From: Labilithrix sp.
GTDB taxonomy: Bacteria; Myxococcota_A; Polyangia; Polyangiales; Polyangiaceae
Assembly: GCA_019637225.1 (NCBI GenBank)
Contig: JAHBWC010000056.1
Span: 1 to 55,338, forward strand
Length of the DNA: 55,338 bases
Direction: 5' to 3'
The notes beneath the pieces were generated by a model. It did not search any database. It worked only from the letters and a program-made list of their open reading frames with translations, and was not told where the DNA came from. Of the stretch, positions 1-8,918 are shown piece after piece. Every line of letters starts with the position of its first letter. The stretch's first letter is position 1. The position numbers and the translations under genes are program-made.

Positions 1-3
1 GCG

Positions 4-1344
4 ATGGCCCACGCGCTCGTGAGGATCCGCGAGGCGTCGGCCGTCGGGCTCGGACCGACGGCCGCTCCGTCGCCCGAGCTCTGGCTGTTGCATCCTACAC
101 GCGTCTTGACGGTGAACGCCGCAGGCTACCTCCAGGAGCGCGCCGCCGAGCTCCCGGACGGAATCTTCGACGTCGCGCTCGGCGAGCCCCACGCGACGCT
201 CCGGTCGTCGGTCCTCCGCGCGCTCGAGGTGCGCCGCGCCGATCTCCGCCCGCTCCTCGCGTGGCTCGATCAGCGCGACGCGATCTTCGCGACGGTCATC
301 GCCGAGTCCGACGATCCGGACGGCCTGCTCGTCGTCCCGGCCGGCGCGCGCACCGAGGAGCTCACGCTCGAGGAGGTGCGCGCCGCCAAGCTCCTCGCCG
401 ACGCGTTCGTCGCCGTCTCCCAGGCGACGAGCGCCAAGGAGCGCCACCTCGGTCGCGAGCGCGAGCTCAGGCAGCGCGTCGACGCGCTCGACGACGAAGC
501 CGCGCGCCTCCGCCACACGATCGAGCTCGAGGTCGGCCGCCACGCGCTCGCGGCGACGCGCCTGGCGCGCCCGGCGACCGTCGGCATCTACTCCGCCCCC
601 GCGCGCATGGCGTACGAAGCGCTCGAGCGACGGATCGCGCAAGAGGCTCCGACCGTGCTCGTCGCCCGCGCGGGCATCGACCCCGTGCCGTACGTCGCGC
701 GGGCTCACCTCTCGGGACCGCGACGGAGCGGTCCCTTCGTCGTCGTCGACGGCACCTCCTCGCGCGAGCACGACGTCGAGCGCTGGATCGACGAGCGGAC
801 GAGCCCGCTCGCGCTCGCCGACCGCGGCCTCTTGCTGCTCGTCGACGGCGCCGCGCTCCCGCGCGAGGTGCAGGTCCTCGTCGCGCGCGCGGTCGCCGAG
901 CGCCGATCGCCGTGGGAGCGCGCGTCGGCGCTCGACTTCGCCGTGGCGCTGAGCGCGACAAGGACGCTCGAAGAGCTGACCGATGCCGGTCTCCTCGCGC
1001 CCGAGCTCGCTGCGCGCTTCGACGGCGGCGAGCCGATCGTCTTCCCCGGCCTCCGCGACCGCTCCGAGGATCTCCGCGCCATCGTCGCCGATCGGCTCGC
1101 GCGCGAGGGCCTCCGCGTGCACGGTCGACCGCTCGGCCTCGACGCCGCAGCCTTCGGGCGCCTCGTCGAGTACGCCTTCGAGGGCGAAGACGCGGAGCTC
1201 GCGTCGATCGTCACGCGCCTCGTCTCACGCGCCGAGGGCGACGTGATCCGCGCCGCCGACATCGACGCCCTCGGGCTCGACTTCCCCGCCGAAGAGGCGG
1301 AGCCGCCGCGCTGGCCCGAAGGCGCGCGACGTCGCGAGGGGTAA
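4..1344 (+). CDS. NtrC-like AAA+ regulator with degenerate ATPase motifs (pseudo-bEBP)
   Basis: The C-terminal half has the layout of a sigma-54 activator AAA+ domain: a strand ending in VVVDG, a Walker-B-like LLLLVDGA near residue 280, the sensor-region phrase FPGLRDRSEDL near 347-357, and a helical lid. The ATPase parts are missing: the Walker A slot reads ARAGIDPVP with no GxxGxGK lysine, Walker B has D-G instead of D-E, there is no GAFTGA loop and no Fis-type HTH at the C terminus. Residues about 95-145 resemble the end of a GAF domain, and 150-175 look like a short coiled coil. I infer a non-hydrolysing relative that acts as a scaffold or signalling protein. The frame is open to the window edge, so the true start may lie upstream. 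It converges on the next gene. Confidence 0.7.
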   Translation: MAHALVRIREASAVGLGPTAAPSPELWLLHPTRVLTVNAAGYLQERAAELPDGIFDVALGEPHATLRSSVLRALEVRRADLRPLLAWLDQRDAIFATVIAESDDPDGLLVVPAGARTEELTLEEVRAAKLLADAFVAVSQATSAKERHLGRERELRQRVDALDDEAARLRHTIELEVGRHALAATRLARPATVGIYSAPARMAYEALERRIAQEAPTVLVARAGIDPVPYVARAHLSGPRRSGPFVVVDGTSSREHDVERWIDERTSPLALADRGLLLLVDGAALPREVQVLVARAVAERRSPWERASALDFAVALSATRTLEELTDAGLLAPELAARFDGGEPIVFPGLRDRSEDLRAIVADRLAREGLRVHGRPLGLDAAAFGRLVEYAFEGEDAELASIVTRLVSRAEGDVIRAADIDALGLDFPAEEAEPPRWPEGARRREG

Positions 1345-1373
1345 CGGGTCAGCGGCTCACGCCGATGCAGCGT

Positions 1374-1832
1374 TCAAGGAGCGCACGTGGGCGTTGGTTC
1401 GAGACTCGAGACCTTTTCGCGAAGCTCCTCCGAGCACGGTTCGAAACCCGGAACCTCCTCCGCGGTCCACCACGAAGGAGTCCAGTAGACCTCCTGCGGC
1501 TCGGAGCCGGTGCGAACAAGGCAACCTACCGCAGCATTGGCGGAACAAGCCCCGCCCGATGGGCTCGTTCCTCGGCAGGCAAGCGCCGTTGTCTTCGCAT
1601 CGAGGCACCCTTTCACCAAGTCCGCCCGTCTTCCCTGACTCGGCGCACAGCACGATGCGCTCGGACCGCACACTCCGTCCTCCAAGGAACACGGAGAGGA
1701 AGAATCGGGAACATCGGCTCCGCCATCGCTGAGATCCGGCCACACGCTCTCCGGCTGAGGAGCGGCCGTCGTGCAGGACGGAGCCAGAGCGAACGCAATG
1801 CCCACGCCGACCCCATCGAGCAAGCGCCTCAT
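1374..1832 (-). CDS. Small Cys-rich putative lipoprotein
   Basis: A 152-residue protein starting with a basic n-region and a hydrophobic stretch, then APSC as a possible lipobox near residue 20. The mature part is rich in Asp/Ser at first and then carries about ten cysteines (e.g. a CGPSASCC cluster), suggesting a disulfide-stabilised exported domain. The start is chosen because a near-perfect Shine-Dalgarno (GGAAGGAGGTG) lies a few bases upstream; longer in-frame extensions upstream only shadow the neighbouring gene. It is the downstream member of a likely two-gene unit with the Cys-rich lipoprotein 50 bp upstream. No family recognised; function unknown. Confidence 0.7.
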   Translation of the reverse strand: MRRLLDGVGVGIAFALAPSCTTAAPQPESVWPDLSDGGADVPDSSSPCSLEDGVCGPSASCCAPSQGRRADLVKGCLDAKTTALACRGTSPSGGACSANAAVGCLVRTGSEPQEVYWTPSWWTAEEVPGFEPCSEELREKVSSLEPTPTCAP

Positions 1833-1882
1833 GTCACACCTCCTTCCAACGTCGTCGTCCGCGCCGGCAAGCACCCGCTCCC

Positions 1883-2551
1883 TCAAGGCAGGCAGAGGCC
1901 CAGGCCGAAGCCGAGCGACGTCGAGACGACCCGACACGTCGTTCCAGGCGGACAGTCCTTCGCGTTGGGGTCGGGTGAACAAACCTCGAATTCGCTGGGC
2001 GAACACCCCGTCGCGCACGACGACGTCGTCGTCTTGAATTGTGCACACGAGTCCGCGGACGGGCCGAGCGTCCCCTTGGCGCAGCAGTGGTAGCCGGTGC
2101 TCGGGCACTGGTCGGTGGCGAAGCAGGCCCACAAGCTGCCGTCGGCGCACGTGCCGGGATCCGACGTGCACGTCGAGGCGCCTCCGACGCAGCACAGCTG
2201 CGACTCCGAGCATGTGTTGTAGGCGCCCGGCGACGGGCACTGCAGACGAGTGCTCAGTGGAGGAGCGGTGGGCTGACACGACGACGGGCCATCGGGAGTG
2301 GCGTCACCGAGCGCCAGCGCACCATCCGCGACGCCCGAGTCGGACGTCTCCTCTGGCCTCAAGCAAATGAGACCGTCGACGCAGCGCAGCCCCGCTTTGC
2401 ACTGGCCGTCGCTGAAGCATTTGCCGCCGTTCTCGCCGACCGCGACCGCGCCGCTGTCGGGCGCGATCGGCGTCGCGACCGGATCGTTGCCAACGCACGC
2501 CAGGCCGACGGCGACCAGTCCCGTCGACAGGCAGAAGACGAGGGCGCGCAC
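1883..2551 (-). CDS. Cys-rich putative lipoprotein
   Basis: A 222-residue protein with a signal peptide ending in GLAC (Cys near residue 19), so probably lipidated. The mature chain has about 24 cysteines in short repeats such as CFSDGQCKAGLRC and CCAKGTL, a spacing common in myxobacterial exported proteins of the tripartite Cys-repeat type. It ends in a hydrophobic GFGLGLCLP tail. The start is GTG with no clear Shine-Dalgarno. It precedes the smaller Cys-rich lipoprotein gene on the same strand by 50 bp, so they are likely co-expressed. The cysteine pattern suggests an extracytoplasmic, disulfide-rich surface protein; no enzymatic motif is visible. Confidence 0.75.
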   Translation of the reverse strand: MRALVFCLSTGLVAVGLACVGNDPVATPIAPDSGAVAVGENGGKCFSDGQCKAGLRCVDGLICLRPEETSDSGVADGALALGDATPDGPSSCQPTAPPLSTRLQCPSPGAYNTCSESQLCCVGGASTCTSDPGTCADGSLWACFATDQCPSTGYHCCAKGTLGPSADSCAQFKTTTSSCATGCSPSEFEVCSPDPNAKDCPPGTTCRVVSTSLGFGLGLCLP

Positions 2552-2636
2552 GAGCCGAAGGCTAGCTCATCCTCCGGCCTACCGCGAAAGCCGAGCTCCG
2601 GCCGACCCGAGCGTCACTTCGTGCCCGGAGACGTCC

Positions 2637-3812
2637 TCAGCGGCAGCTGCCGGCGGAGCAGTAGTAGCCTGACGGGCATACGTTTCCGCACGAGCCGCAG
2701 TTCCGCGCGTCGCTCTGGAGGTTGACGCACTGCTCGTTGCAGAGCGCCGCGCCAGTCCCGCAGCTCGCGTAGCTGTGCGACTCGGTCGAGCGCGTGATGA
2801 GCTCGACCCAGCCCTCCGGCTGGACGACCTGACCGCCCGAGAGCTCGCCGAACGTCTTCTTCCCCTTCTTGACCTCGCGACGCTCGCGCGTGACGGCGAT
2901 CGAGAGGCTGCCCGAGGTCGACCCTTCGGTGTCGGTGACCTCACGGATGACCGCGCGCGGGAGATCGAAGCTGCCGCTCTTGTCGTCGGCAGGACACTTG
3001 GCGGAGCCGCCAGGTCCGCTCGCGCTCACGTAGACGCTGTCCTCGCCCGGCATCCACTCGATCGTGACCGCGCCCGAGCCGAAGACCGTGGAGCGCGAGA
3101 TGTCGCGGAGCGGTGGGTTCGTCTCGAGGAACGTCGTCGTGGTGAACTTGTCGTCGAACTTCTCGAACCCGGCGGAGGCTCCGCCGGTCGCCTGCACGCG
3201 GATCTCGCTCCGGGCCATGAACGGCGCGCCGTTGCCGCTCGGCGTGATGCTGTAGGGCGGGAAGAGGGTGATCGCCTGGGTCGTGCCGTCGAAGGCGATC
3301 GCGCCCGCGTCGAAGCGGTCGCGCTTCTTGCAGGCCATGTCGTCGTCGGTCGGGGTCCCGACGACCTTCTTCGAGAAGAAGCACGCCTCGCCGGCTCCGC
3401 ATGCCTTGGTGCACGTCTGGACGCACTTGGCGGTGCACTCGTCGTCGAACGTGCAGACCTCACCGGCGCCGCAGCCCTGCATGCTGCCCGTCATGCACTT
3501 CGGGATCTCGGTCACCTCGCAGACGCCGACCTTCTTCGTGCAAGACTTGGTCAGCTTCGAGTCGGGGACGAACGACGCCGAGATCATCGGGAGCGAGTTG
3601 CCGGTGTCCGAGCTCCGGCTCTCGCCGAGCACGATCGTGCCGAGCGCGTGCGGCGGCGCCGTCGCGGGGTCTTCGGGGACCGTGCTGTCGTCGTCGCTCG
3701 CGCCAGGCGCCTGATCCGCCGGCAGCTGATCGACCGGCTGGGTCCGCCCAGAGGCGGCGCAAGCGGCGGAAAGGATGATGAAACCGAGACCAAGGAGGTG
3801 TGCAGGGCGCAT
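2637..3812 (-). CDS. Large exported lipoprotein with C-terminal Cys-rich tail
   Basis: About 391 residues. I prefer the internal ATG because it gives a compact signal peptide (MRPAHLLGLGFIILSAAC) with a lipobox Cys at residue 18; a start 27 bases further upstream is possible. An acidic linker with poly-Asp is followed by a Cys-rich segment (CGAGEVCTFDDEC and similar), a beta-rich central region, and a C-terminal tail of the form CNEQCVN...NCGSCGNVCPSGYYC. That tail matches the short Cys motif seen at the end of many Myxococcota surface proteins. No catalytic motif. It lies 78 bp downstream of the Ser/Thr kinase gene on the same strand and may be in the same unit. Confidence 0.75.
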   Translation of the reverse strand: MRPAHLLGLGFIILSAACAASGRTQPVDQLPADQAPGASDDDSTVPEDPATAPPHALGTIVLGESRSSDTGNSLPMISASFVPDSKLTKSCTKKVGVCEVTEIPKCMTGSMQGCGAGEVCTFDDECTAKCVQTCTKACGAGEACFFSKKVVGTPTDDDMACKKRDRFDAGAIAFDGTTQAITLFPPYSITPSGNGAPFMARSEIRVQATGGASAGFEKFDDKFTTTTFLETNPPLRDISRSTVFGSGAVTIEWMPGEDSVYVSASGPGGSAKCPADDKSGSFDLPRAVIREVTDTEGSTSGSLSIAVTRERREVKKGKKTFGELSGGQVVQPEGWVELITRSTESHSYASCGTGAALCNEQCVNLQSDARNCGSCGNVCPSGYYCSAGSCR

Positions 3813-3890
3813 GTCGGACTCTCTCTCTGGTCCGCTCATACGGCGGCCGCACCGAGAGTCTTCCTTCCCGCGTCCCGCGGCCCTCCGCGG

Positions 3891-4910
3891 CTACTCCGGA
3901 TCGTTCGAGAAGCTCACGTCGACGACGATGCTCGGCTCGAGCATCGCGTCGAAGATCGCGCTGACCTCGCGCGACGGATCGACCTCGCCGGCCGCGGGCG
4001 TCGCGAGCGACGGCCTCACGCGCGCGGCCTCCTCGCGGAGCTGCGCGAACGTCGAGCGCACGGCCTGACGCATGTCCGCGGCCGACGCGAAGCGGTCCTC
4101 TTTCTTGAACGCCAGCGCCTTGTCGACGACGCCGACGACCCACATCGGCATGTGCGGCGCGATCACGCCGAGCGAGGGCGCGCGCTCCTTCATGGCGAGG
4201 AAGAGGCGATCGGTCGGCGTGCGCCCCTCGTGGATCGGGCGGCCGGTGAGCGCGCGGAACATGACCGCGCCGACGGCGAAGATGTCCGAGCGCGCGTCGA
4301 CCTGATCGCTCTTGCCCTGCGCCTGCTCGGGCGGCATGTACGAGGCGGTCCCGAGGACGATGCCCGACGCCGTCGGCGCGCCGCCGATACGCGGGTCGCG
4401 GAGGCGAGCGAGGCCGAAGTCGAGCACCTTCACGGCGCCCGTCTTGGTGACGTAGAGGTTCCCCGGCTTGATGTCGCGGTGGATGACGTGGCGCGCGTGG
4501 AACGCGGAGAGCACGTCGAGCACCTGATCGGCGACGGCGAGGACGTCGGCGAGCGGCAGGATCTCGCCGACGCGCGCCATCCATCCGTCGAGCGACTCGC
4601 CCTCGAGCAGCTCCATCACGAGGAAGGGCGCGCCGTCCGGCGTGAGGTCGTCGTCGAGGATGCTGACGGCGCCGGGGTGCTCCACCTGGTTCGCGACGTA
4701 GCCTTCCCGGAGGAAGCGCTCGCGGACGTCCGCGTGCGTCGCGATGAAGGGGTGGAGCATCTTGATCGCCACCTTCTTCCCGTTGCGATGCGTCGCCTGG
4801 TAGACCGCGGCCATCCCGCCAACGTCGACCAGCCGATCGATGTGCCACTTGTTGTTGAGGGTCTGCCCGACACGCGCGAGCGCGGCTTGACGGGGATCAG
4901 ACGACTGCAT
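3891..4910 (-). CDS. Eukaryote-like serine/threonine protein kinase
   Basis: A 339-residue soluble Hanks-type kinase. Visible motifs: nucleotide loop DVGGMAAVY (29-37), VAIK with lysine 50, catalytic loop HRDIKPGN (144-151), DFG (164-166), and activation segment GTASYMPPEQA followed by SDIFAVGAVMF. All catalytic residues are present, so it should be active. No transmembrane segment or extracellular sensor domain follows, only about 60 residues of C-terminal tail ending in an acidic stretch. It probably phosphorylates Ser/Thr on a cytosolic partner. The start is the ATG giving the conserved domain with a 20-residue leader; longer frames upstream run antisense through the permease gene. It begins 14 bp after the TSUP gene stop, so the two are likely co-transcribed. 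Confidence 0.93.
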   Translation of the reverse strand: MQSSDPRQAALARVGQTLNNKWHIDRLVDVGGMAAVYQATHRNGKKVAIKMLHPFIATHADVRERFLREGYVANQVEHPGAVSILDDDLTPDGAPFLVMELLEGESLDGWMARVGEILPLADVLAVADQVLDVLSAFHARHVIHRDIKPGNLYVTKTGAVKVLDFGLARLRDPRIGGAPTASGIVLGTASYMPPEQAQGKSDQVDARSDIFAVGAVMFRALTGRPIHEGRTPTDRLFLAMKERAPSLGVIAPHMPMWVVGVVDKALAFKKEDRFASAADMRQAVRSTFAQLREEAARVRPSLATPAAGEVDPSREVSAIFDAMLEPSIVVDVSFSNDPE

Positions 4911-4924
4911 CGTCTTCGAGCATA

Positions 4925-5650
4925 TCAGCCCAGGCCAGCGACGGACAGGGCGACGCACACCACGAGCGTCCCGTATTCGATGGCGACGATCCGCCCCGTC
5001 TTCGTCCCGTCCTGGGTCAGGAGGCCGTGGAGGCGGCCGCCGAGGGCGTTGCCCGCGAAGATCGCGGCCGTCACCGCGAGGGTCGGACCGATGAGCTCTC
5101 TCGAGAACAGCCCGAGGCCGGCGTAGCCGGCGACGCGCCCGACGTGGGCGGCGACTGCGACGGCGCTCGTCGTGGCGACGAACGTCTTGCCGGTCAGCCC
5201 GGCCGAGAGCAGGACCGGCGCGAACAGGATGCCGGCGCCGCCCGACGTCCCCGTCATGGCTCCAACCACCACGCCGGCCGGGACCAGCGCGCGCCGCGGC
5301 ACGTGAAAACGGACGAGCCCGAGCGCCTTCGCGATCGCGGCCGCGGTCATGACGACGAGGAGCCCGTGGAGCGCCCACGCCGGCGTCACGCCGACGAGCA
5401 GGCCGCCGGCGAGCGCGCCGGGGACCGCGCCCGCGATCATCCGCACGGCGACGGGGCGGTCGACGTATTTGCGAAACAAGAGCGCACGGTGGAGGTTGCC
5501 GAGGAGCAGCGCCGGCGCCGTGATCGCGAGCGCCTCGTGCGGTCCGATCAGGGCCGAGCACGCGAGGAGCAGCAAGAGGCCGCCGCCCTGCCCGGCGATC
5601 GTCGTGAGCACGCCTGCCGCGAGCCCGAGGAGCAGGAACACCAGCGTCAT
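4925..5650 (-). CDS. TSUP (TauE/SafE) family membrane permease
   Basis: A 241-residue, strongly hydrophobic protein with seven or eight predicted membrane helices. Glycine-rich GLAAGVLTTIAGQGGG follows the first helix, and its second-half counterpart GAMTGTSGGAGILFAPV has the internal two-fold repeat typical of the TauE/SafE (DUF81) family. Members export or import sulfite, sulfoacetate or other organosulfur anions; the substrate cannot be told from sequence. The gene is divergent from a LysR-type regulator across a 95-bp AT-richer spacer, the classical arrangement for a regulator controlling a transporter. The kinase follows after 14 bp. Confidence 0.88.
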   Translation of the reverse strand: MTLVFLLLGLAAGVLTTIAGQGGGLLLLLACSALIGPHEALAITAPALLLGNLHRALLFRKYVDRPVAVRMIAGAVPGALAGGLLVGVTPAWALHGLLVVMTAAAIAKALGLVRFHVPRRALVPAGVVVGAMTGTSGGAGILFAPVLLSAGLTGKTFVATTSAVAVAAHVGRVAGYAGLGLFSRELIGPTLAVTAAIFAGNALGGRLHGLLTQDGTKTGRIVAIEYGTLVVCVALSVAGLG

Positions 5651-5689
5651 GCCGGGATGATGGGCTCGGCCGTGGCATCATTCCAATCG

Positions 5690-5705
5690 ATTCTCATGAT
5701 GAAAT
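5690..5705. promoter_or_regulatory. Candidate LysR-type binding site in divergent promoter
   Basis: In the spacer between the TSUP gene and the LysR gene an imperfect dyad ATTC-TCATGA-TGAAAT is centred on the palindrome TCATGA. LysR-family sites are typically short AT-flanked dyads between divergent genes. The spacer is much richer in A/T than its surroundings. Position and symmetry are seen; binding is inferred. Confidence 0.4.
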
Positions 5706-5745
5706 ACATCACATTTTGTTATAGTCACCCGACGAGGATCGCCCG

Positions 5746-6702
5746 ATGCTCGAGCCGCTGCGCCACTTCGCCCTCGTGAGTCAGCACGGAACGTTCACGG
5801 CGGCGGCGCGCCACGCGCACGTGACGCAGCCCGCCCTCACCGCCTCGATCCAGCGCCTCGAGGCGCAGATGGGAGCGCGGCTGTTCGATCGCGGCCCCGG
5901 CGGCGCGACGCTCACGGCGGCGGGGGCCGCGCTCTTGCCGCGCGCGCGCGCGGCGCTCGCCGCGCTCGAGGAGGGCCGCCGCGCCGTGGCCGAGGTCATG
6001 GGCCTCGCCGCGGGATCGGTGCGCATCGGGGCGGGCGCGACCGTGTGCACCTACTACCTGCCGCGCACGCTCGCGCGCTTCCGCGCGCAGCACCCCGCCG
6101 TGCAGATCCTCCTCCGCGAGGCGACGCCGGACGACCTCATCGACGCGCTCGAGGCGGGCGATCTCGATCTCGTGATCCTCGCGCGCATCGCCCCGCCGGC
6201 GCGACGGCCCGCGCCGCGGACGGGCAAGCGGCCCGAGCGGCGGGACGCGGCGCGGCGGCTCCCTCCCGACCTCCTCCGCGTGGCGCGCTCGGGTCTGGCG
6301 CGCGAGAAGTGGCTCGACGACGAGCTCGTCCTCGTCGCGGCGCCCGGCTTGCCGAACGCGGCGGAGGCGCCGCTCGTGACTTTCGCGCACGGGGCGACCA
6401 CGCGCACGCTCACCGATCAGTACTTCCCCGATCGGCCGATCGCGATGGAGCTCGGCAGCATCGCGGCGGTCAAGGCGAACGCGCGCGCAGGCGTCGGCGT
6501 CGCGCTCGTCAGCCGGCGCGCCGTCGACCGCGACATCGCGGTGAAGCAGCTCGAGATCGTCGCGAGCGAGCGGACGCCGATCGCGCGGCCGCTCTACCTC
6601 GTGCACCGGGGGCGGGACCGCCTTCCGCCCGCCGCGAGCGAGCTCCGGGGCCTCTTGAAGCAGCGGGCGCCGAGCGTCGGCCGGGACGATGATCCGCGTT
6701 GA
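5746..6702 (+). CDS. LysR-family transcriptional regulator
   Basis: A 318-residue protein with the LysR N-terminal winged helix-turn-helix (residues 1-60: LRHFALVSQHGTFTAAARHA, then VTQPALTASIQRLE and GARLFDRG), a linker helix and a periplasmic-binding-protein-like effector domain (VRIGAGATVCTYYLP, DLDLVIL). The effector domain carries an unusual Arg/Pro-rich insert around residues 155-185 (PPARRPAPRTGKRPERRD...), where the hinge and cofactor cleft normally lie. It probably regulates the divergent TSUP permease gene and itself. The AGG 8-10 bases before the ATG supports the start. Confidence 0.92.
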   Translation: MLEPLRHFALVSQHGTFTAAARHAHVTQPALTASIQRLEAQMGARLFDRGPGGATLTAAGAALLPRARAALAALEEGRRAVAEVMGLAAGSVRIGAGATVCTYYLPRTLARFRAQHPAVQILLREATPDDLIDALEAGDLDLVILARIAPPARRPAPRTGKRPERRDAARRLPPDLLRVARSGLAREKWLDDELVLVAAPGLPNAAEAPLVTFAHGATTRTLTDQYFPDRPIAMELGSIAAVKANARAGVGVALVSRRAVDRDIAVKQLEIVASERTPIARPLYLVHRGRDRLPPAASELRGLLKQRAPSVGRDDDPR

Positions 6703-6795
6703 AGCGCCCGCGACGCCCACATTGGGCTCCATGAAGCGCACTCGAGACGCACGAGTCGGAGCGCGTCGCGGCAGTGTTTGCTAATCGTGTGCTTC

Positions 6796-7761
6796 ATGCG
6801 AAGCGGAGCCCGCATCGGGGATCGTTCACGGGGTCGGGGCGTGCGAGGAGCGTTGCGGCTCGCCGTGCTCGCGTCGCTGGCGCTCGGGTGCAGCGCCACA
6901 CCCAAGGCGGGCTTCGATCGCGAGAGCGGATCGTCGGGCTCGAGCGGCGGCTTCAACTCGAGCGGCGGCTTCGACAGCGACGGCGGCGCGCCGTCGGCCG
7001 ACGGGTGCACGGCCGCGGCGCGGCTCGTCTACGTCGTCTCGCAGGAAAACGACCTCTACAGCTTCACGCCGAACACGGCGACGTTCCAGTTGATCGGCCG
7101 GCTCGAGTGCCCGACGAACGGCCTCGCCACGCCGAACTCGATGGCGGTCGACCGCGAGGGCACGGCGTGGGTGAACTTCAGCGACGGCTCGCTCTTCCGC
7201 GTGAGCACGGCGAACGCGAGCTGCTCGGCCACGACCTACCAGCCGAACCAGGCCGGCTTCCTCCGGTTCGGCATGGCGTTCGCGACGAACGGCGACGACT
7301 CGACGGACGAGACGCTCTACGTCTCCGGGCTCGACATCCTCGCGGGCGGCGGTCAGGGCCTCGGCAAGATCGATCTCACGACCATGAAGCTCACGATCCT
7401 CGGCGACTACTCCGGCAGGCTCGCCGGTGAGGGCGCCGAGCTCACGGGCACGGGCGACGGCCGCCTCTTCGGGTTCTTCACCACGCAGCCGTACGCGACC
7501 CTCGCCGAGATCGACAAGGCGCAGGGCGCGACCTCGAACGACACGTCGCTCGACGGCGTGAACACCGGCAACGCGTGGGCGTTCTCGTTCTGGGGCGGGG
7601 ACTTCTGGTTTTACACCTCCGACGGCGCGAGCCCGTCACGCGTGACGAAGCTCGCGACGAGCGGCGCCGGCGACATCTCGGTCGCGAAGAGCGACGTCGG
7701 CGGCTTCCGCATCGTGGGCGCGGGCGTCTCGACGTGCGCCCCCACGACGCCGCCGAAGTGA
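6796..7761 (+). CDS. Putative lipoprotein, beta-propeller-like
   Basis: About 321 residues from the chosen ATG. A hydrophobic segment ending in LALGC is a good lipobox; the Cys would follow an Arg-rich n-region. A GTG 45 bases further downstream would give a more typical short signal peptide and is a real alternative. After the Cys comes a Ser/Gly-rich linker (SGSSGGFNSSGGFDSDGG) and then a repetitive beta-rich domain with phrases such as YVVSQENDLYSFTPNTATF, AVDREGTAWVNFSDGSLFRV and LGKIDLTTMKLTILGDY, which look like blades of a propeller or SMP-30/NHL-like fold. No catalytic residues recognised. Likely an outer-membrane-anchored binding protein of unknown ligand. Confidence 0.75.
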   Translation: MRSGARIGDRSRGRGVRGALRLAVLASLALGCSATPKAGFDRESGSSGSSGGFNSSGGFDSDGGAPSADGCTAAARLVYVVSQENDLYSFTPNTATFQLIGRLECPTNGLATPNSMAVDREGTAWVNFSDGSLFRVSTANASCSATTYQPNQAGFLRFGMAFATNGDDSTDETLYVSGLDILAGGGQGLGKIDLTTMKLTILGDYSGRLAGEGAELTGTGDGRLFGFFTTQPYATLAEIDKAQGATSNDTSLDGVNTGNAWAFSFWGGDFWFYTSDGASPSRVTKLATSGAGDISVAKSDVGGFRIVGAGVSTCAPTTPPK

Positions 7762-7885
7762 CCGGCATAGGCGGCGAGGAGATCGGGACCGGCGCCACGC
7801 ACGAGCCAACCTCGACCGCGCCGGCCGAAGCGGGCGCGCTCGCCGGCGAGGTGCGCGCGACCTCGTGTGCTAAGAGCACGCAGGC

Positions 7886-8899
7886 GTGCGGCGCGCCTCC
7901 CTCCTCCTGATCGTCCTCTCGCTCGCCGTGGCCGGCGTCGGCTGTCCGTGCACGCGCGGCGCGGTCAACGCGAGCCCCGAGCTTCGCTGGTGGCTCTTCT
8001 CGAACTTCGGCGCGTCGAAGATCTGCCCCGAGATGCTGAAGCGCGGCGTCCCGCTGAAGCTGCCTCAGTTCGGCGCCGCGAGCGTGGGGCGCTTCTTCCC
8101 GAGCCAGTGCAACGTCGAGGTCGACGACGCTCGGAAGGCCATCGTGATGACCGCGTCGGGCACCGGCTACGTGATGCTGCCGTTCACGCGGCGCGTCGGC
8201 TTCTACGTCGGAATGGGCGTCGAGTACCTCCCCGACTTCCGCCTCGAAGAGGACGCGATGTACGTCTGGGGCAAGTTCAACCGGTTCGTCACGCAGCCCG
8301 ATCTGCGCATCCTCGGCGTCGAGAACCCGGTCGTGAACCTCGCCACCCAGACGCCGTTCGGGAACGTCGCCACCGTCATCGGCAACGGCCTCGTGGCGAG
8401 CGAGATCGGCCGCGGCTTCACCGTCGTTCGCCAGGACGACGGCGACGACTTCGCGCTCGGTCACCTCGATCCGCCGGACAAGCCGAAGCGACACTTCGAG
8501 ACACGCGAGGGCCGCGTCCTGCTCGCCAGCGACCTCACGAGCGTCTACTCGAGCTCGCGCGAGTTCCTCGGCCCGTTCGAGGTCGCGAGAGACGGCGCCG
8601 CGCTCTACTTCCGCGCGCGCGTCGACGGCGCGCCGATCCGCTACGCGGTCGTCGAGCGCTCGGTCGGCGAGCACTGGCGGCGACAGTACGAGACCGCCCA
8701 GCCCCTCGCCGCGCCGCCCGGCGCGCTCATCGCCAGCGGCGCCGTCGCGGCAGGCGACGTGAACCTCGGCTTCCCCGTGAACCGCGGCACCTACTACGTC
8801 GTGCTCGAGAACACGGCGGCTCCTCCGCTGCTCGGCGGCGCGCTCGGCGAGCAGGTCGCGCAGGTCGCGTACGGCGTCGAGGTCGGCGATCGCAGGTAG
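7886..8899 (+). CDS. Putative lipoprotein of unknown function
   Basis: A 337-residue protein starting at GTG with a clean signal peptide (RRASLLLIVLSLAVAGVGC) and lipidation Cys at residue 20. The mature part begins PCTRGAVNASPELRWWLFSNFGASKICPEM and continues as a soluble, mixed alpha/beta chain without transmembrane helices. Residues 40-60 contain a second Cys pair (KICPEM, SQCNVEV) that could form a disulfide. I recognise no named domain. It lies 124 bp after the preceding lipoprotein gene, same strand, and converges with the following minus-strand gene across only 19 bp. Confidence 0.75.
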   Translation: MRRASLLLIVLSLAVAGVGCPCTRGAVNASPELRWWLFSNFGASKICPEMLKRGVPLKLPQFGAASVGRFFPSQCNVEVDDARKAIVMTASGTGYVMLPFTRRVGFYVGMGVEYLPDFRLEEDAMYVWGKFNRFVTQPDLRILGVENPVVNLATQTPFGNVATVIGNGLVASEIGRGFTVVRQDDGDDFALGHLDPPDKPKRHFETREGRVLLASDLTSVYSSSREFLGPFEVARDGAALYFRARVDGAPIRYAVVERSVGEHWRRQYETAQPLAAPPGALIASGAVAAGDVNLGFPVNRGTYYVVLENTAAPPLLGGALGEQVAQVAYGVEVGDRR

Positions 8900-8918
8900 C
8901 GATCGCGCGACCGCCGTT

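Noticed and set aside
1396..1413. GGTTCGAGACTCGAGACC as a tRNA T-arm
   Set aside because: It lies inside the C-terminal codons of a lipoprotein gene and no acceptor, D or anticodon arm surrounds it.
4780..4830. Kinase glycine loop DVGGMAAVY as a defective nucleotide loop
   Set aside because: The GGMA-x-VY form is common in myxobacterial Ser/Thr kinases, and all other catalytic residues are present.
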